DNA of 64,000 bases from Blasia pusilla (Eukaryota > Marchantiophyta > Marchantiopsida > Blasiales). The notes beneath the pieces are model-generated. The model was not told the origin of the DNA. It worked only from the letters and a program-made list of their open reading frames with translations, and did no database searches. Location of the stretch: contig CM114271.1 in assembly GCA_050084515.1 (NCBI GenBank), positions 36,208,001-36,272,000 of the forward strand. The letters are read 5' to 3'. The translations under genes were made by a program, and so were the position numbers. Positions 11,880-24,590 of the stretch are shown here, in pieces. The stretch's first letter is position 1, and every line of letters starts with the position of its first letter.

Positions 11880-13420
11880 AGGTGAGAGGTCGATTAAGAA
11901 GCTCCTTATCATGGATATGGTCATACCTTCATGAATGCATATATAGGGGTATATTCACATATATAGACTCCATTTTTAAAGAGATAAGAAGGTATGTTGT
12001 GTCGAATCTATGGTACAAGGTGCATGCAAAGGAAACTATCTCCAAAGTTCTAGATGTTCTTCGGCCAAAACTTGAATTTTGGAATATCCCCCACTACGTA
12101 CATTCCTGATATACAACACGATCATAATATCGATCATGATCATGTTTCAACAAGCTCTAATACACTCTACCTTGATGTTCTTATAACCGAACAACTTTCC
12201 TTATTTCATCAGCTTCAATCGACAACAACAGGCCTTGTCTTGATCAGTGGGCCACCAGGATGTGGCAAAACTTTTTTTTATCAATTTCATTCGTAGATTT
12301 TAGGAATCTAATTCTTTCAAGTAATTATTGACTGCCACTACTGCGATTGCTACTGTTGGCCTTCATTCATCTGCCACAACTGTCCAGAGATCTCCTGCTT
12401 AGCACCAGATCTACATCATCGTGATAGATAAGTGCTCCATGCTGACTCCAAGGCTACTGCAAATTATTGCAATGAGACTTTATCAGGTCTTTGTACATCC
12501 AACCTCTAATCCTTTTTCAGAAAAATTGATAATCCTTGTTGGTGATCTCTGTCAACTACCACCAATGTGCCGTCGTGACTCTGCCAGCTTATGCATGTTA
12601 TGTCATATTTCATCATCTCCATTCTTTCCTACACTCCCCAAGTACAACCTCACTTTAAGGTTGAGACACAGTTTTGATCCCCTATTTCTACAATTCCTCT
12701 ATAATGCCAGAACAACTCTGTCTACTCAAACTGATATAAACCAATGTCTTGGCAATTTTTTTGTTGATGAAAATTCTGCTACCGACTTCCTCGATGAATA
12801 TACATAAACATCTGTTCTCACCGTTGCGATATACATCTTTTCAATGTCATCGCAATCAAAAGATTGTTTGGTGATGTTGACATGATTCCTGTCCCATTCA
12901 TATCAAATGAACTGCAGATCCACAATTTTAGAAATAGATTCATGATCAAGACTTCCATTAGCTCTTGTTTATTGCAATTGGATGAAAGATCATGCTCACG
13001 AGCAATGTTGACATATTCATACAAGCAATCAATGGGACATTTTCCATTATTGTAGATTGTGTATTTGTTTCCGGTCAGATGAAAACAATAATTCTTAGGA
13101 TTATTTGCATTACAAGAATGAACTTCTCTACTCTCAAACATGGGCCTGGCCAAAAATATCAAAACAAAACTTTTCCACTTATTCTTGCTTATGCAATGAC
13201 AACTCACAAAAGTCAAGGCATGACAATAGATACAAAGTGTCTCCTTGTTATAAAAGCAACATTTGTTCCTGGCCTTGTTTACGTAATGCTCTCTAGGATG
13301 AAGACAAGGGAGAACCTCCGAATCCTTGGATCAATCTGCCCATTGGACTTATGTGTTTTTGGCGAGAGGAATATAGATATAACCAAGCTGTTATTGCGGA
13401 CAATATGACTGGGTTTAGCA
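11880..13420 (+). pseudogene. Helitron Pif1-like helicase domain, frameshifted
   Basis: This segment follows the Rep part and belongs to the same element. Walker A (G-P-P-G-C-G-K-T) is at 12249-12272. The Walker B region (V-I-D-K-C-S-M, with K where most Pif1 helicases have E) is near 12418, and G-D-L-C-Q-L-P-P is at 12541-12564. The late helicase motif T-T-H-K-S-Q-G-M-T-I-D is near 13198, followed by the V-M-L-S-R-M region. Pif1-family helicases unwind DNA 5' to 3' during Helitron transposition. The frame is interrupted near 12300-12420 and 12806-12990. Confidence 0.75.
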
Positions 13421-13960
13421 TTGCAAGCAACGATAGCTCTGCAAAGGGTCGGGGAAGGAGACAGCCTGTTCCTGTTGTTTCGAATAATGTTGCAGAAAGA
13501 ACACCTATACCAACTGCACATCAAGGTGGAACAATTTTCTTAAGTGACAGCAGCTCCGATGAAAAGTAAAAAGTAATGCCTACTCAACCTCCGCTACCAC
13601 AACAACATGACCAGCATGCACAAAACACCAATCAGGTTTGTATAAACTCATTACCTGTCAATAGCGTAAGTCTTTAAATGACTATCGCTAACTTAACTCA
13701 ATCAGGTACCAAGATCATATCTTGATTTTGCCAAGATGATACTCAATGACATGCCTGAAGGCCCATAGGACAACCCTCCTCAGATTGTTCCACCGACAGA
13801 TGCCCAATTAAAGTATATTGGGTTGTTGGCATACGCCCAGTACGATTCATCAATGGTACTGGGTAGGAGATATCTCAAGTCGACAAATGGGCTGACTCAT
13901 TGATCAGCAAAAATCTTGGGCAATTCTTTTGAGAGAGAAGAAGAAACAACCACCTGCAAC
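13351..13960 (+). pseudogene. Downstream Helitron exons with a possible DUF3072-like segment
   Basis: A Ser/Arg/Pro-rich stretch (13351-13569) is followed by Q/P-rich sequence. After an intron-like gap, 13700-13920 reads P-T-D-A-Q-L-K-Y-I-G-L-L-A and then G-L-T-H-x-S-A-K-I-L. The pattern T..Q..Y...L...[gap]..LT..[EK]AS..I resembles the small DUF3072 fold. Stops interrupt it. Whether it was part of the helicase protein or a captured host exon cannot be told. The domain assignment is tentative. Confidence 0.3.
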
Positions 13961-15240
13961 AGGCCAGCAGTGCATACTACTTTTTTGTGTTGTTTATGTG
14001 CAACATTACGTTAGTGTTTCACTATAAGTTATAATTCTTATCCTACTCTGTGTTTAGGAATTCAGAAAGAGATCATGACTTTCAAGGGAGTTCCATTTGA
14101 TGAATCTATCCTTCAAGGCAGAAGGCTTCTACCCACTATGCTAGGCTCACAAGTGGCATAAAGTCAGATCAATTCAAGAAACTGAGACTTATGATGAAGC
14201 TTCCCATTGACTCCTTATGGACCTCTCATTTGCTAAGGCTATGCACTTGTTGTCGAAACTTTGAGATGCACGAGAAGATGGAGTGCTCTCTGTTACTCCT
14301 GATAGTGACTAGCATAGCATTGCTGAGGGCCAATTCTTAAAGCATTTGGAAATTCGTACATGGTTGGCGCTACTGCAACTCGTGCATCGTTTGTGAACAT
14401 ACAAACCCCTAGTAGATCTTATGAGGGACCACTTTTGCCCGAGTCACCAAAGAAGAGGAAGTGTACTTGATGTTGGTACTCCAGTATGTCGATTGCCCTC
14501 AGCATGTTGCTTTACTACAGATTTTATTCAAGAACGTCTTCTTGACTAATTTTCTTGGCTGTGAACATGCAAGGCCAACATCCTCGATGTCCTGAACTAC
14601 CTGCTTCTCTAATGTTGTATAAGTAGTAAAATTTTGTGCTCGGCTCTTCACCTATCATTTTAACTAAGCCATTATAGCTATGTTTCATCCCGAGTAGTAT
14701 AACTACTATCCACTTGCAGTAGTGTACTAGCACTACCTTCTTCATAATCTTCTCTTTCCAATTATGCAGCACTCCCGAAGTTTTCTTCCTCTGTGTACAA
14801 CCTTCCTTTTTGTGGGCATTATAGATCTACTTAATATCTTCCACCTGTTTCATTGAGTATCTATTTCAATCTATCTGCTACAAATTCTCTTGGTCATTTA
14901 CTGCTGGTTTATATGTGAATTATATCAATGCTTGATATTTAAACTGACATTTTTCTTAACCTTGGTTATCACTTGTCTCAATGTTACGAATTTTCTCCTT
15001 TACGACAATGATTATGCTTATTGCTTTTCCTGATGTAGTCTATTATTGTATCATCAACTTATGAATTTGCACTCTGATTGCGCTCATCATACTTGGCTCT
15101 CTCTGAACTTTCTATTCCTTTCACTTGTTGTTCATTCTGCACCCCTACTTGTACATATGTTTCCTCTTCTGTAGTTAGTCCTTGTGCAGACTTGTGTTAT
15201 TCTAAACCCGCCTTTGAATTTCTCTTCTTTTATGTTGCAG

Positions 15241-15610
15241 AAAAATAAGTAGGCTTGCTCTACAACGAGTGACTATCGCTCGCTGGCCAACAACATGGTT
15301 AAGTCTTCTCCTGCCAGATCCAGGAAGTAGCTATATGTACATCATGATGTCAATCACGAGACAATTGACAAGGAAGCCCGGTCGTCGACAATGGTTCCAT
15401 TGTCTGTGTTCAATACAACAATCAAGAACATCAAGATTCTGCAAGAATAGATCTCCAAAATAGATATTAGGAATAAGACTCTTAATCACGTCTTACGTTC
15501 CATAAGTGAAGATCAGGGTCCCAACTTCGCCACTATACTTATTTTACAAGGAAAAATCAATGAAATGAATGAGGTGATTCGTCTTGTAGCGAGTTATTTT
15601 TCGCGACAGG
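15241..15610 (+). pseudogene. Exon-like piece with helical repeats after the Helitron helicase
   Basis: Starting after a polypyrimidine tract plus CAG acceptor (about 15240), the frame reads N-M-V-K-S-S-P-A-R-S-R-K, then a helix-rich part (N-T-T-I-K-N-I-K-I-L-Q-E) to V-A-S-Y-F-S-R-Q. It ends at a possible GT donor near 15608. Two in-frame stops occur. No family is recognised. A coiled-coil role is only a guess from the heptad-like hydrophobic pattern. Confidence 0.3.
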
Positions 15611-18600
15611 TATCCAAATGATAACATGCTCACTGCACACATTCTCAATCTAGAAACAATTTTCTCTGCAAAGTAGGTTCAGTGTCCACATGCTTGCCCA
15701 ATAAACTCTTCTTGCTCAGCATCAATTTTTGGCTTAGTTTGACTATTTAAGATGTGTTTTTTTTTTTACCGAGTGATTGTGTCTTCATACACTTACTCCG
15801 CTGTAGTTGATACATCTTATTCTATGTGAACTTTCATCATTAAATTGTTGTAATCTTTTCCACATTTCACTTTGCCTGTCATTTTGAAACTTCATACTGA
15901 CTCTAACTTTAAGTTAACACATTTTTATCTTTTGCAAAACACACACTTATCATTGTTTCTGTGTATTCCTCCATGCACAATTTTTCATTTTTTAACGTAA
16001 AACTTTTTGTCGACAGTTAATACTTGCACTTTGTTAGCTATAGACCGGTAACATAGGGTTTCTCTTCTCTTGGCCACATTCTTGTTGTCACTTCATTAGA
16101 ATTCTTACTTCTTGCCATTCATCTATCATCATATTTCCAAAGATATTGTTGTTGTATGTCAATAACAACCTATATGGTATGGAGAACCTTGCACGCACAT
16201 TCTTGGTCCGACGTGTCTCACAAAATTCAATAGTTATTTCAATTATTCTGCTAGCAAAATTATTTTGTGCACTTTTATTTCGACTATGTTCCTTGTGCAT
16301 GAACTTGCATTACTTTAATTCAGACCTTGGTTGTTCAATATTCACTTCTCATCAACTACTCTTCTCGGTATGTTCGGTTCGTTTGAAATAGTTTCCAAGT
16401 TATCCTGATAGTGTCCATCATCCAAAGCAAAGGTATCTGAATAAGCTTACTCTCCTATTAAGGCTCCCAGCCTTTTCAAACACATACCACCAAGAGTTAC
16501 AGACAATTTGGATTGTATTAATCAAACCACAATGCTCAGCCACATCAAAATGTGAACGCAACTTAATGTTTATGCAATGGCGAGACCAGCTAAGATTCGT
16601 ACACTATACACATTGATGCTTGATCTATTTTGAATTCTTCTATGCACATCCTAGCATAGCTAGGCTTACACACTACTACAAGGCTATCTTACGTAGGGAA
16701 CTCTGGTAACCCTGAATGGCGGACGCAGACAAGAAGTCGCGGAAACGGAGGCGTAACAGTGCCACATGGTTATTTTCAACTTAGTTGGTACATCTCAGCC
16801 CATTGGCTCATTTTCCATTTCCTATTTTCATACTACTATATTATTGCAACTACTTTTGACTTGTCATAGATCCCCACATATTTACATGTTAGGGATACAC
16901 CTACAATGATGTGACAGTAATTTTTTTGTTCTCACTTTTTACCGAACGACCCTTCTCAACATGTTCACAACTTGATGACGGCTTTTCAGGGCCGCATTCT
17001 TGTTGAGGTTCTGCACTTTGGTAGGTGTAAAATTTGAGGGAGGAAAAGAGGGCACATTTGAAACTTGTTGGAGTCTCATAGGGGAGTAGTCATAAAAGGG
17101 AAGATTTCCTTGCTACTAACCCCAAGGAGAGAAGGATTTGAGCATGAGAATGACTCAAATCCTCCCCTGCATGATAAGGGTGATGACAAGCATGCCTACT
17201 GCCCATGAGATAATTGATGAGTTCCCTTACGAGGTCATGGAGGATTTCCTCCATGATCATTTCTGTGTACTCAAGGCCAATGCGTGAGGAGAGCATTTGA
17301 ACAAGTTTCATTATATCTTGGCGCTTAGATATCTCGTTGTATGGAGCTTCTTCTGAACATACAAGTCGATTCTATGTCTTAAAATTGTCCCCTGATCGTA
17401 AATGTGTTGTTCCATGTACATCATGATAGATTGGTACAAGAGGGAAATACTTCCCCGAACTCCACATCAGCCGCCTGACAGTTATTGACTCGTATTGAGC
17501 CATATGGGACTATAGTATGAGGTTAAACATGCATGCCCTTGCAACCAATTCCTACATTGTAGACATAGTGTCATCCTTGAGGTTATTCCCATATTGTAAA
17601 GCCACACGATATCACAAAAATATGCAAGGAGATGTCCCTCAAAAGGTTCTTCACCAATCTCCCATCATTCCATGATCATTGCATATGTACATAGTATGGT
17701 AATTGAAAAATTTGATGGTATAGCAAGGGCAAAACCAATGAACTAATGGTGGTGTACACTTGGTGGTGCCTATTTGACCCTCTCGCATGTACATAGCACA
17801 TACTTGGAATAGTGAGCAGAGTCTCGAAATGTGCAATCGGGTCTTGCAAGTGATAGAATGTCCCCATATGGCCTTACACAATGTTCCTATTCATGTTAGT
17901 GAACTATAACATTCCACCTTGGTTTTCCATGAAAAGGGGTTTTCTAATTCTAGGATTGATCATTCCACTCACAAGTTCTATATTGTTTCCTTTTTGTAGC
18001 ATAAGACTTGATATTTAGCTCCATATGTCATTGATATATTTGTTTCACTTACTACCAAACACTTTGCTCATACATGGTTAATGCATTATTTACATTCTAG
18101 GGCCAAAGATGACTTGTTATCTAAACACTTACCTTGAGTTTCTTTTAGAAGATCTCTTCACCATATAAGGGAGATTATATCATGAATAGAACATTGATTG
18201 CCTTGAAGAGACGAGGGTCTTTAGACTCTAGCATGGGCCATACTAATATCGAAAATTCATGATACATCTAGTAATGCAACTTGCACCATCGGATTTGAGT
18301 AGGGTGGAACACCAAATTTTATGCAAATATCTTGCATTTGCTTGGCCTTGGATGCCCATTGGATAATTGCAATCGGACTTTCAAGATGATGATGTCAGTA
18401 GTTGGGTTACCGGTAAGGAAACAAAGACCCAATGGTCTGACCTCCATTGATTGATGAATGAAATGTTATACATAAAACACACTTGTAGGCATCAATTGAA
18501 CTTAGGGCAACCACATACAAGTTGTTGGCCTATTTAGAGTAATGGGCACCAGAAAAATGAAGAAATGAGGACCCTAAGTATTAATGCAATTCTAGGAAAC

Positions 18601-19030
18601 TAATATGCTTTTCAAACCTTGTTTGGGTCTTCATGGATAGATGGATGTGTAGCAAGGAGATATATGTCTTAAGGATTAATTTTGTATGGAGGAGGAAGTT
18701 TTTGTGGTTATCACATAGTTGGAGAGGGTTTTTCCAACTTCATTCATGATCATGAAGAGCCATTTCGCATCCATTTGGCTATATACGTTAGCATAGCCAT
18801 ACCTGTGCATTGTAGATGGAAATATTTTGTCAAGCGTTACATGTACCAACTTAGGGGCCTAATTTGAAACTTGGCTTGAGTAGAGGGGGAGTATGGTAGA
18901 GGGCTACATCTTGGACGAGGCCATATTCTACACATCCAAGTTTTTGGGTTCATTTAAGATCGCCGCACTAATGGCTCAAAAATCTCAGATAATAGATGAT
19001 GAGGGCAGTGAAGATGACAATGATTAGACA
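15610..19030. other. AT-rich intergenic stretch without a supportable gene
   Basis: I see only short open frames and scattered stops. A small inverted repeat (CCTAGC-ATA-GCTAGG, about 16650) precedes the string CACTACTACAAGG, which hints at another transposon end but has no partner. The minus strand at 17.1-18.5 kb has a few longer unstopped stretches that I cannot assign. Confidence 0.3.
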
Positions 19031-19031
19031 G

Positions 19032-19748
19032 TGTCAAATGCCTATTCCCTTGAATTTTGGCCTTAAGTTTCATGGAAGCTTACGTTCAAAAGGTCACATT
19101 CTCCTTACAGATATACACCCAAATACACTCATATTAGCCATAGTTTGGGTCAACCACCTTGGATCTGCCGAGTCCTGGTCTCGGGCCATCCCTCAAGCTT
19201 AACTAATCTATATGGAATCATATACCAACCTAAACCCTCACTTCCCAACACAGACAAGTCTTTCAAGACTTGGAATAGAATTTCTTGATATTAGTCTAGG
19301 AACCTAAAATGGCACTAGCGTGGTTGGCAGTCCCATGACCAACTACCAAATGGATGTGGAACAAGTCTCTAACCAATACTCAATATCTGAGCCACGGATC
19401 AAGATCCAAGGTTGGTATCCATAGCTAGCCCACTTGGAATTGACTTGATGTCTAAACCCCAAAGCCAATATCTCAATCCATTTCGTGTCATTGGTTCACC
19501 CTCATGGTTCCCAAGGTGGAGTTTAGGTTCCAAGCAAGGTTTTAGTTTCCTTGGCATCCACCTCTTATGGGACTTAGACTCTTCTCAAGTTTGGTCTTGT
19601 TCTGCTAGGTGATGACCTTCATCATTTGAGACACCCATCAAGGCTTATATCTCACTCATGAGACTCTAACACGCTTTCATCCTAGTGTGAGCAGACTAGA
19701 GTTGTGATGTTCTACGTTGACACGCACTTGGTTGTGAGGGTTGCGACA
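19032..19748 (-). repeat. LTR family A, copy 1 (717 bp)
   Basis: Begins TGTCAAATGCC and ends GGTTGCGACA on the plus strand. It aligns along its length with 42393-43025 and 58897-59915 (for example GGAAGC near the start, and TGATGTT followed by GGG(T)TGCGACA at the end). The best-preserved copy (58.9 kb) has 5-bp target duplications, which defines the termini. Here the flanking 5-mers GACAG and CTCAC do not match, so this copy is not a clean solo LTR. Confidence 0.55.
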
Positions 19749-22700
19749 CTCACATTTGTTTAGATAGTTTGATGCCCTCATAAACACAAATATTTTAATA
19801 TCAAGTCTTTTGGGAAGCTAACCCCTCGACATTGAATTATGTTTTAGTAGGTAATCTGCAATTCCTCTTTTGGCTTAAGTTTTAGGTTGTCGCATGCACC
19901 ACTTAAAAAAATTTAGCTATTCATTCTTAAGTAACCCTAGATTAGCTTCCTTAAGTTAACCTAAGCTATCCTAATAAGCTAAATAACTAAGCATGCTACC
20001 TAAGACTTCACTTGTTCACAATAGGTAATTAAATATCCCACATGTTTAGAAGATCCGCAAGAGGCATTACTTTTGGATAACTATTGAATTTTACTTAGGC
20101 GTGTTACTGAATTTACTACTGACTTCACAATTAAGATCATCCCAAGCCTCAAGACAAAGTAACATGCCTTGCCGATGCTAGGGCAAGCCCAACTGTTGGT
20201 CTTCCAACATTTGTTCTTGTTCTAGATGCGTATCTTACATTGATCACCATCTCTTTATGGGTAGAATTGTGTTGCAGCAGCATATATACTTAGAAGTAGA
20301 TAGATCTTGCAGAAAGTAGATTTTATGCATCATGATTTGGAATGAAAAGCTTAACATATTTCGTGAATATCACACGTTTTGATTACAATCCAATGGATGA
20401 TTCGCATGTGAAATTAACTAAGTCCCTAACTTGTCCCTAACTTATCAGATATGCATATGGTCCTCAAATTGAATCTGTTTAAACGTAGATAAGTTGGTCT
20501 AATTTTCTCTATTTGTATATGCACTTCCTCGTAGATTGAGTCTATCATGAGCTCTCTCGAGTCCACAACGATTGGCTCAACAAAAAAACTCCTTAAAGGC
20601 TTGAGGCTCTTCAGTATTAAGCACTTACTCCCTCTTTTTCAACTTTTCCTTATGCTCTTAGGTTCAAAGTCTTCTAGCCTAGTGCTCGATATCAAAAGGA
20701 AACCCACTATTAATTTGTATGTTGAGGGATCCTTAGATCTTTTAGAAGATACTACGGTCGGCGTCCAAACTTCATTTTTTTTGCATACAAGTGACTCTAG
20801 GCCTCTTGCCAAAGGAACCAAAAAAAAACATAAACCCTTGCAGGTCATTGCATGATTTCACTCCCGAGTCCCAACCAACCATGTCCCCTTCTTGACTCTT
20901 TGAGGTATTCCCCATCTCCCTTGTCATTGAGCAAGACTTCTCAAGCACAAAATGAGGAACCTGTCTTTCTCAAAGTGTCTTTTATGAGGAATAAAATATG
21001 ACTTTGCATATTTGTGACTCCCAACAGTCCATTCCAAAACCATTGTGACTCCATTGCAAGTCCCAAAAGCCATCATTTGTGAGTCCTTTGCGAGTATAAC
21101 TCACAATCATATTTGCAGCTCTATTTCTTTCCCAATGCGAGTCTTCGTAGTTGCAATGGCACAATGGTTGTTGCAATGGTACTCACAAATCAATCACAAC
21201 TAGTAATGGAGTTGCACAAAGAGCAATTGCAAATTGGACTTTGTGTCTCGATGCCTCTATCCATACTAGTGTTGGAAATTGAAATTGACATCATGGAGAT
21301 TTAAGGGCCTTTTTTTGGTCATCCCTTTGTGGTTAAGATGTTAAGGACAAGTAATCTCAAGCTAGCCACATCAAGTGGACCCGGGGAGCGTGCACTCTCC
21401 CAACATCCTCTAAATTTCACGTGAATTGGTCTCATAGATCTCATAAGGAACAAAATTCTCCTGTTGAGAAGAATCTCCTCTTCCTTAAAGCTCTAATACT
21501 ATGTGAAAATTAGTACTAGTATTGATTTTCTTGGGAGGTGTGGGAATCGAATACATCTCCACCATAAGCTTTTTTTAGGAGTGGGGCTTTGCTTGCCCTG
21601 ATTATGATGTCAAGGTTTCTCCAAGGAGATACACCTATCTTGATGGATCATGTGATCAACCCATATAGAAGAGTGGGATCTATTATTCCAGCAACCATTG
21701 GGATCTACCTGAGCGCTTCTCCTCTTTGCTACACAAGCAATTCTACCCCCTTTAAGTCCTTTGATTACAAAAGGGCTTGATCGACTTCAATAACTTATTT
21801 TTGAGCATTTGCACCAATCAACTTTTCCACTATTCTCTCTAAGGCATCTTCTGACACTCATTGAGCTCCTCTATATTCATGTGGGGATGTAGGAGCGGGG
21901 ATATGGCTTACTAAAATCCTCTTAAGTTTCCACTTCATCTTCCTCAGAGTATATTCTCAACAACTTTGGTGACACCCCTTCGACTTCATCATCCTTCTCT
22001 ACCAAGAGTGCAAAATTTTGTATAGATAGAGCCCCTTGATGCCTAGGGTATTCATATTTTTGATGTGCACATGGTGGAGAACAAACAACTATCCATAATG
22101 TGATTAAAGAGAAGGTAGTATCAATGGCTCATATTGCAGTGTACATTGTTGGTGACGTTGGGCAAGAGAAACTTCTATCTATGTTCTACCTTCTACCATA
22201 CAAGCAACCTCTCGTTAAAGAATTAATCTTTTTATGTCTCTTGATGGCTTTTATTTATTGGATAATGTGATTTTTGCTAATCCAACACCTTGTGACTTGG
22301 TATGCTGGGCTATATATACCAAAGCGTTGGCTTGTCACCATTTTCTTTTTGCATTTCATGAGGCTTTCTCTTCTCGACATGTTCTTACATTTGTTGGTTC
22401 TCTTTTAAGGTAAAATGTGCCTAAATCCTTAGGCACATTTTACCCATAATTTTTACATTTCACAAGCTTCCACTAGTGATATTTAATCTCAATAGAAACT
22501 AAAATTATGAAAAAGACACAATATCAATAATAAATATAATAACCCACAGAGGAGCATACAAATATCAACAACGTAACATTTGAGGTCAAATTGCCAATCC
22601 TTACATATTGGTCTTCTTTGTCCTCAAGATCTATGTTTGGTTACGACCCCTATAAGCGTCCCTTTTTTTCTCTCCATCTTCCATCTACACAATCCATGTG

Positions 22701-22980
22701 CCATAATTATACACTAGTGCAAGCTGGTGCAATGCATAGGTTTAAATAACCTCCCATAATTAACTCTCAAAATTTTAAAGTGTTATTTTGGATTAATTTC
22801 TAACAATCCTATTGATTCAAAAAATAAACGACTTTCTTAATTGAAAATGCCAATAATAAAAAAGAGAGGTGTTTGAAAAAAAGAGATGTTTGCAAAATAA
22901 AAATAATATAGATTCCTTTGGTTAAAAATTCCAATGATTAAAAATGTTTAAAAAACTCTTTCCAGTAATAATATAAATTC
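19749..22980. other. AT-rich stretch, no recognisable gene
   Basis: Open frames at 20547-20855 (plus, 102 aa) and elsewhere are short and match nothing I know. Stops are frequent in all frames. Apart from the hairpin at 22409-22444, I see no ordered structure. Confidence 0.3.
22409..22444. repeat. Perfect 16-bp inverted repeat, 4-nt loop
   Basis: GGTAAAATGTGCCTAA, loop ATCC, then the exact reverse complement. It is not followed by a T run. It is one of several short-loop perfect inverted duplications in the window. Confidence 0.85.
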
Positions 22981-23641
22981 TTCCCTCCCGGAAATGCCGG
23001 GGCCTTTTCTTTTCCCGTCCAAATTTTGAGCTTCACTCTTGGAGTCCTTTTTATAACTCATGTGGTTCCCCCAATCACGCTTTTCATTCATGCTTTCTAT
23101 TCCCTGTCTCCAAAGGGCCACAAGCTGGTTTCGCTCCCATTCACGGATTCCTTCTTAATAAATCGCGTAACGTTGCTCTGTACGCAGAGTTATCTTGCGT
23201 ACAATGCTTGAAGTGGACTATGTTGGCGATCGCATACGATTACAAGAGCGCTCAGCACAGGTCCACAACTGGGTGGGCGTGTACTACACTAGTTGGCCAT
23301 TTGGAGTCATCTGACTACGATCGAGACTTGGACCGGAGTGGTGAACCCTTTGTCGCGAACCCAGGTCTCTGACCTACAGTCAGCGGGCGCTGCAGCGAGC
23401 TTCGTTCGACTGTTGGCTCATTGCATCGTGGTAATTCTCTCTCGATCGATGGCGCATTTGTGTGTGATTTAGGGGTGGTTTTGTGGCGGGGATCTGCAGG
23501 AGAGGAGGGAGTGCGATTGGGTGTTGAAAGTTGGAGGAAAGGAAACGATCTTCGACAGCTGCGAGCGCAGGGAGGGGATTAGATCTGTGCTGGGAAGGAA
23601 GAAGGCGCCGTGGTGTCAGGAGAGAAGACGGTGAAGTGCGC

Positions 23642-24590
23642 ATGGGACTCGTGAGGCTAAGGTTGGCCCGCTTCGGGCGACGGAATCTGCCTTTTTATCG
23701 AATTACTGCGGCGGATTCGCGTTGTCCTCGTGATGGGAGGCACTTAGAGGTGGTCGGACACTACAATCCTATGCCAGGTGCGAGGTTAACGGGTTTCTGA
23801 TCCTCGGCTCTTCTGAGGTTTGGGACTCCAGCGCGTCGAGTCGTTGGTTTCCGGTTTGTGGCGTGGATTTCCACCTGATTGAGTTTCTGACGGTATGATG
23901 TTCTCATTTTAGAAGATAAATCGTAGTTTAGTGAGTGTCACGAGAGAAGCTGATAGTAGCAAGTGGTTCCACGCAGTAATACCTTCTTAGTTTCATCAGA
24001 GAAGCTGTATGTGCTCACAGCTGGTTGGGAGTAGAATGGTGGATACTTGATCTGGATTAAAATATGTCGAGGCGTTTTGCACTATTTCGAGGGAGAAATT
24101 TATCTCAATTCGATTTCTCTGTTTTTACTATTTCCGGTGATTGATCGTCTGTCCTATCTTTTCATTACAGGTAAGGATGGCCTCAAGCGTATTGGAATCA
24201 ATTCTGAGAGGATTAAGTAAGTTCCAATTCACAGTTCCCAACCCTTTCCTTGGACGTTGAAACGGCGAAACACATTCTTCCATCATTGTTTTCTTGGGCT
24301 TGTTCATGATCCCGTCATGGATATTACGAAATGTAAGTCATTTGCAACCATGGGAGCTTCCCCTGTGCATAGTTTGGTCGTAAGCTTCTAACGTGCCGTA
24401 CTTCATGAGAAGTAGCTCCAAAACTCAAATGCCCAACTTCCCGTGCAGGTACTGGCTTTCTGTTGGAGCACAACCCTCAGACACTGTAGCGAGATTGCTA
24501 CACCTAGCAGGATTGATGCCAAAGCCTCCTGTATCGCATGCTGTGAAGAAGGGGCCTCCTCCCTCAAAGATAGTAAATGAAGGGTCATAG
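23642..24590 (+). CDS. RPS16: Small ribosomal subunit protein bS16, organellar, nuclear-encoded (3 exons)
   Basis: Exons 23642-23777, 24171-24216 and 24449-24590 join in frame across GT-AG introns of 393 and 232 bp to give 107 aa. The start reads [12 protein letters not shown], then F-Y-R-I-T-A-A-D-S and V-V-G-H-Y-N-P, the classic bS16 fold. The second half has [12 protein letters not shown] and A-G-L-M-P-K-P-P. The length fits the family. bS16 binds 16S rRNA early in small-subunit assembly; in plants a nuclear copy serves mitochondria and sometimes plastids. I chose the ATG at 23642 because it matches the family N-terminus. An in-frame ATG at 23531 would add 37 Arg/Ser-rich residues and could be a targeting extension, though bS16 often needs none. 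The gene looks intact. Confidence 0.9.

Larger units (their letters stand above)
10385..15610 (+). mobile_element. Autonomous-type Helitron remnant with appended exon-like segments
   Basis: Rep and helicase domains define a Helitron. Past the helicase the coding-like signal continues to about 15.6 kb in pieces separated by AT-rich, pyrimidine-ending introns. An example is the TTTTATGTTGCAG acceptor at about 15240. I could not place the 5' TC or the 3' CTRR terminus with its hairpin. The left limit must lie between the CACTA terminus at 10229 and 10385 if the two elements merely abut. Confidence 0.55.

Noticed and set aside
16646-16690. Small inverted repeat followed by CACTACTACAAGG, resembling a Helitron 3' hairpin or a CACTA start
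   Set aside because: No CTRR at the right distance from the hairpin, no matching opposite terminus, and no subterminal repeats.
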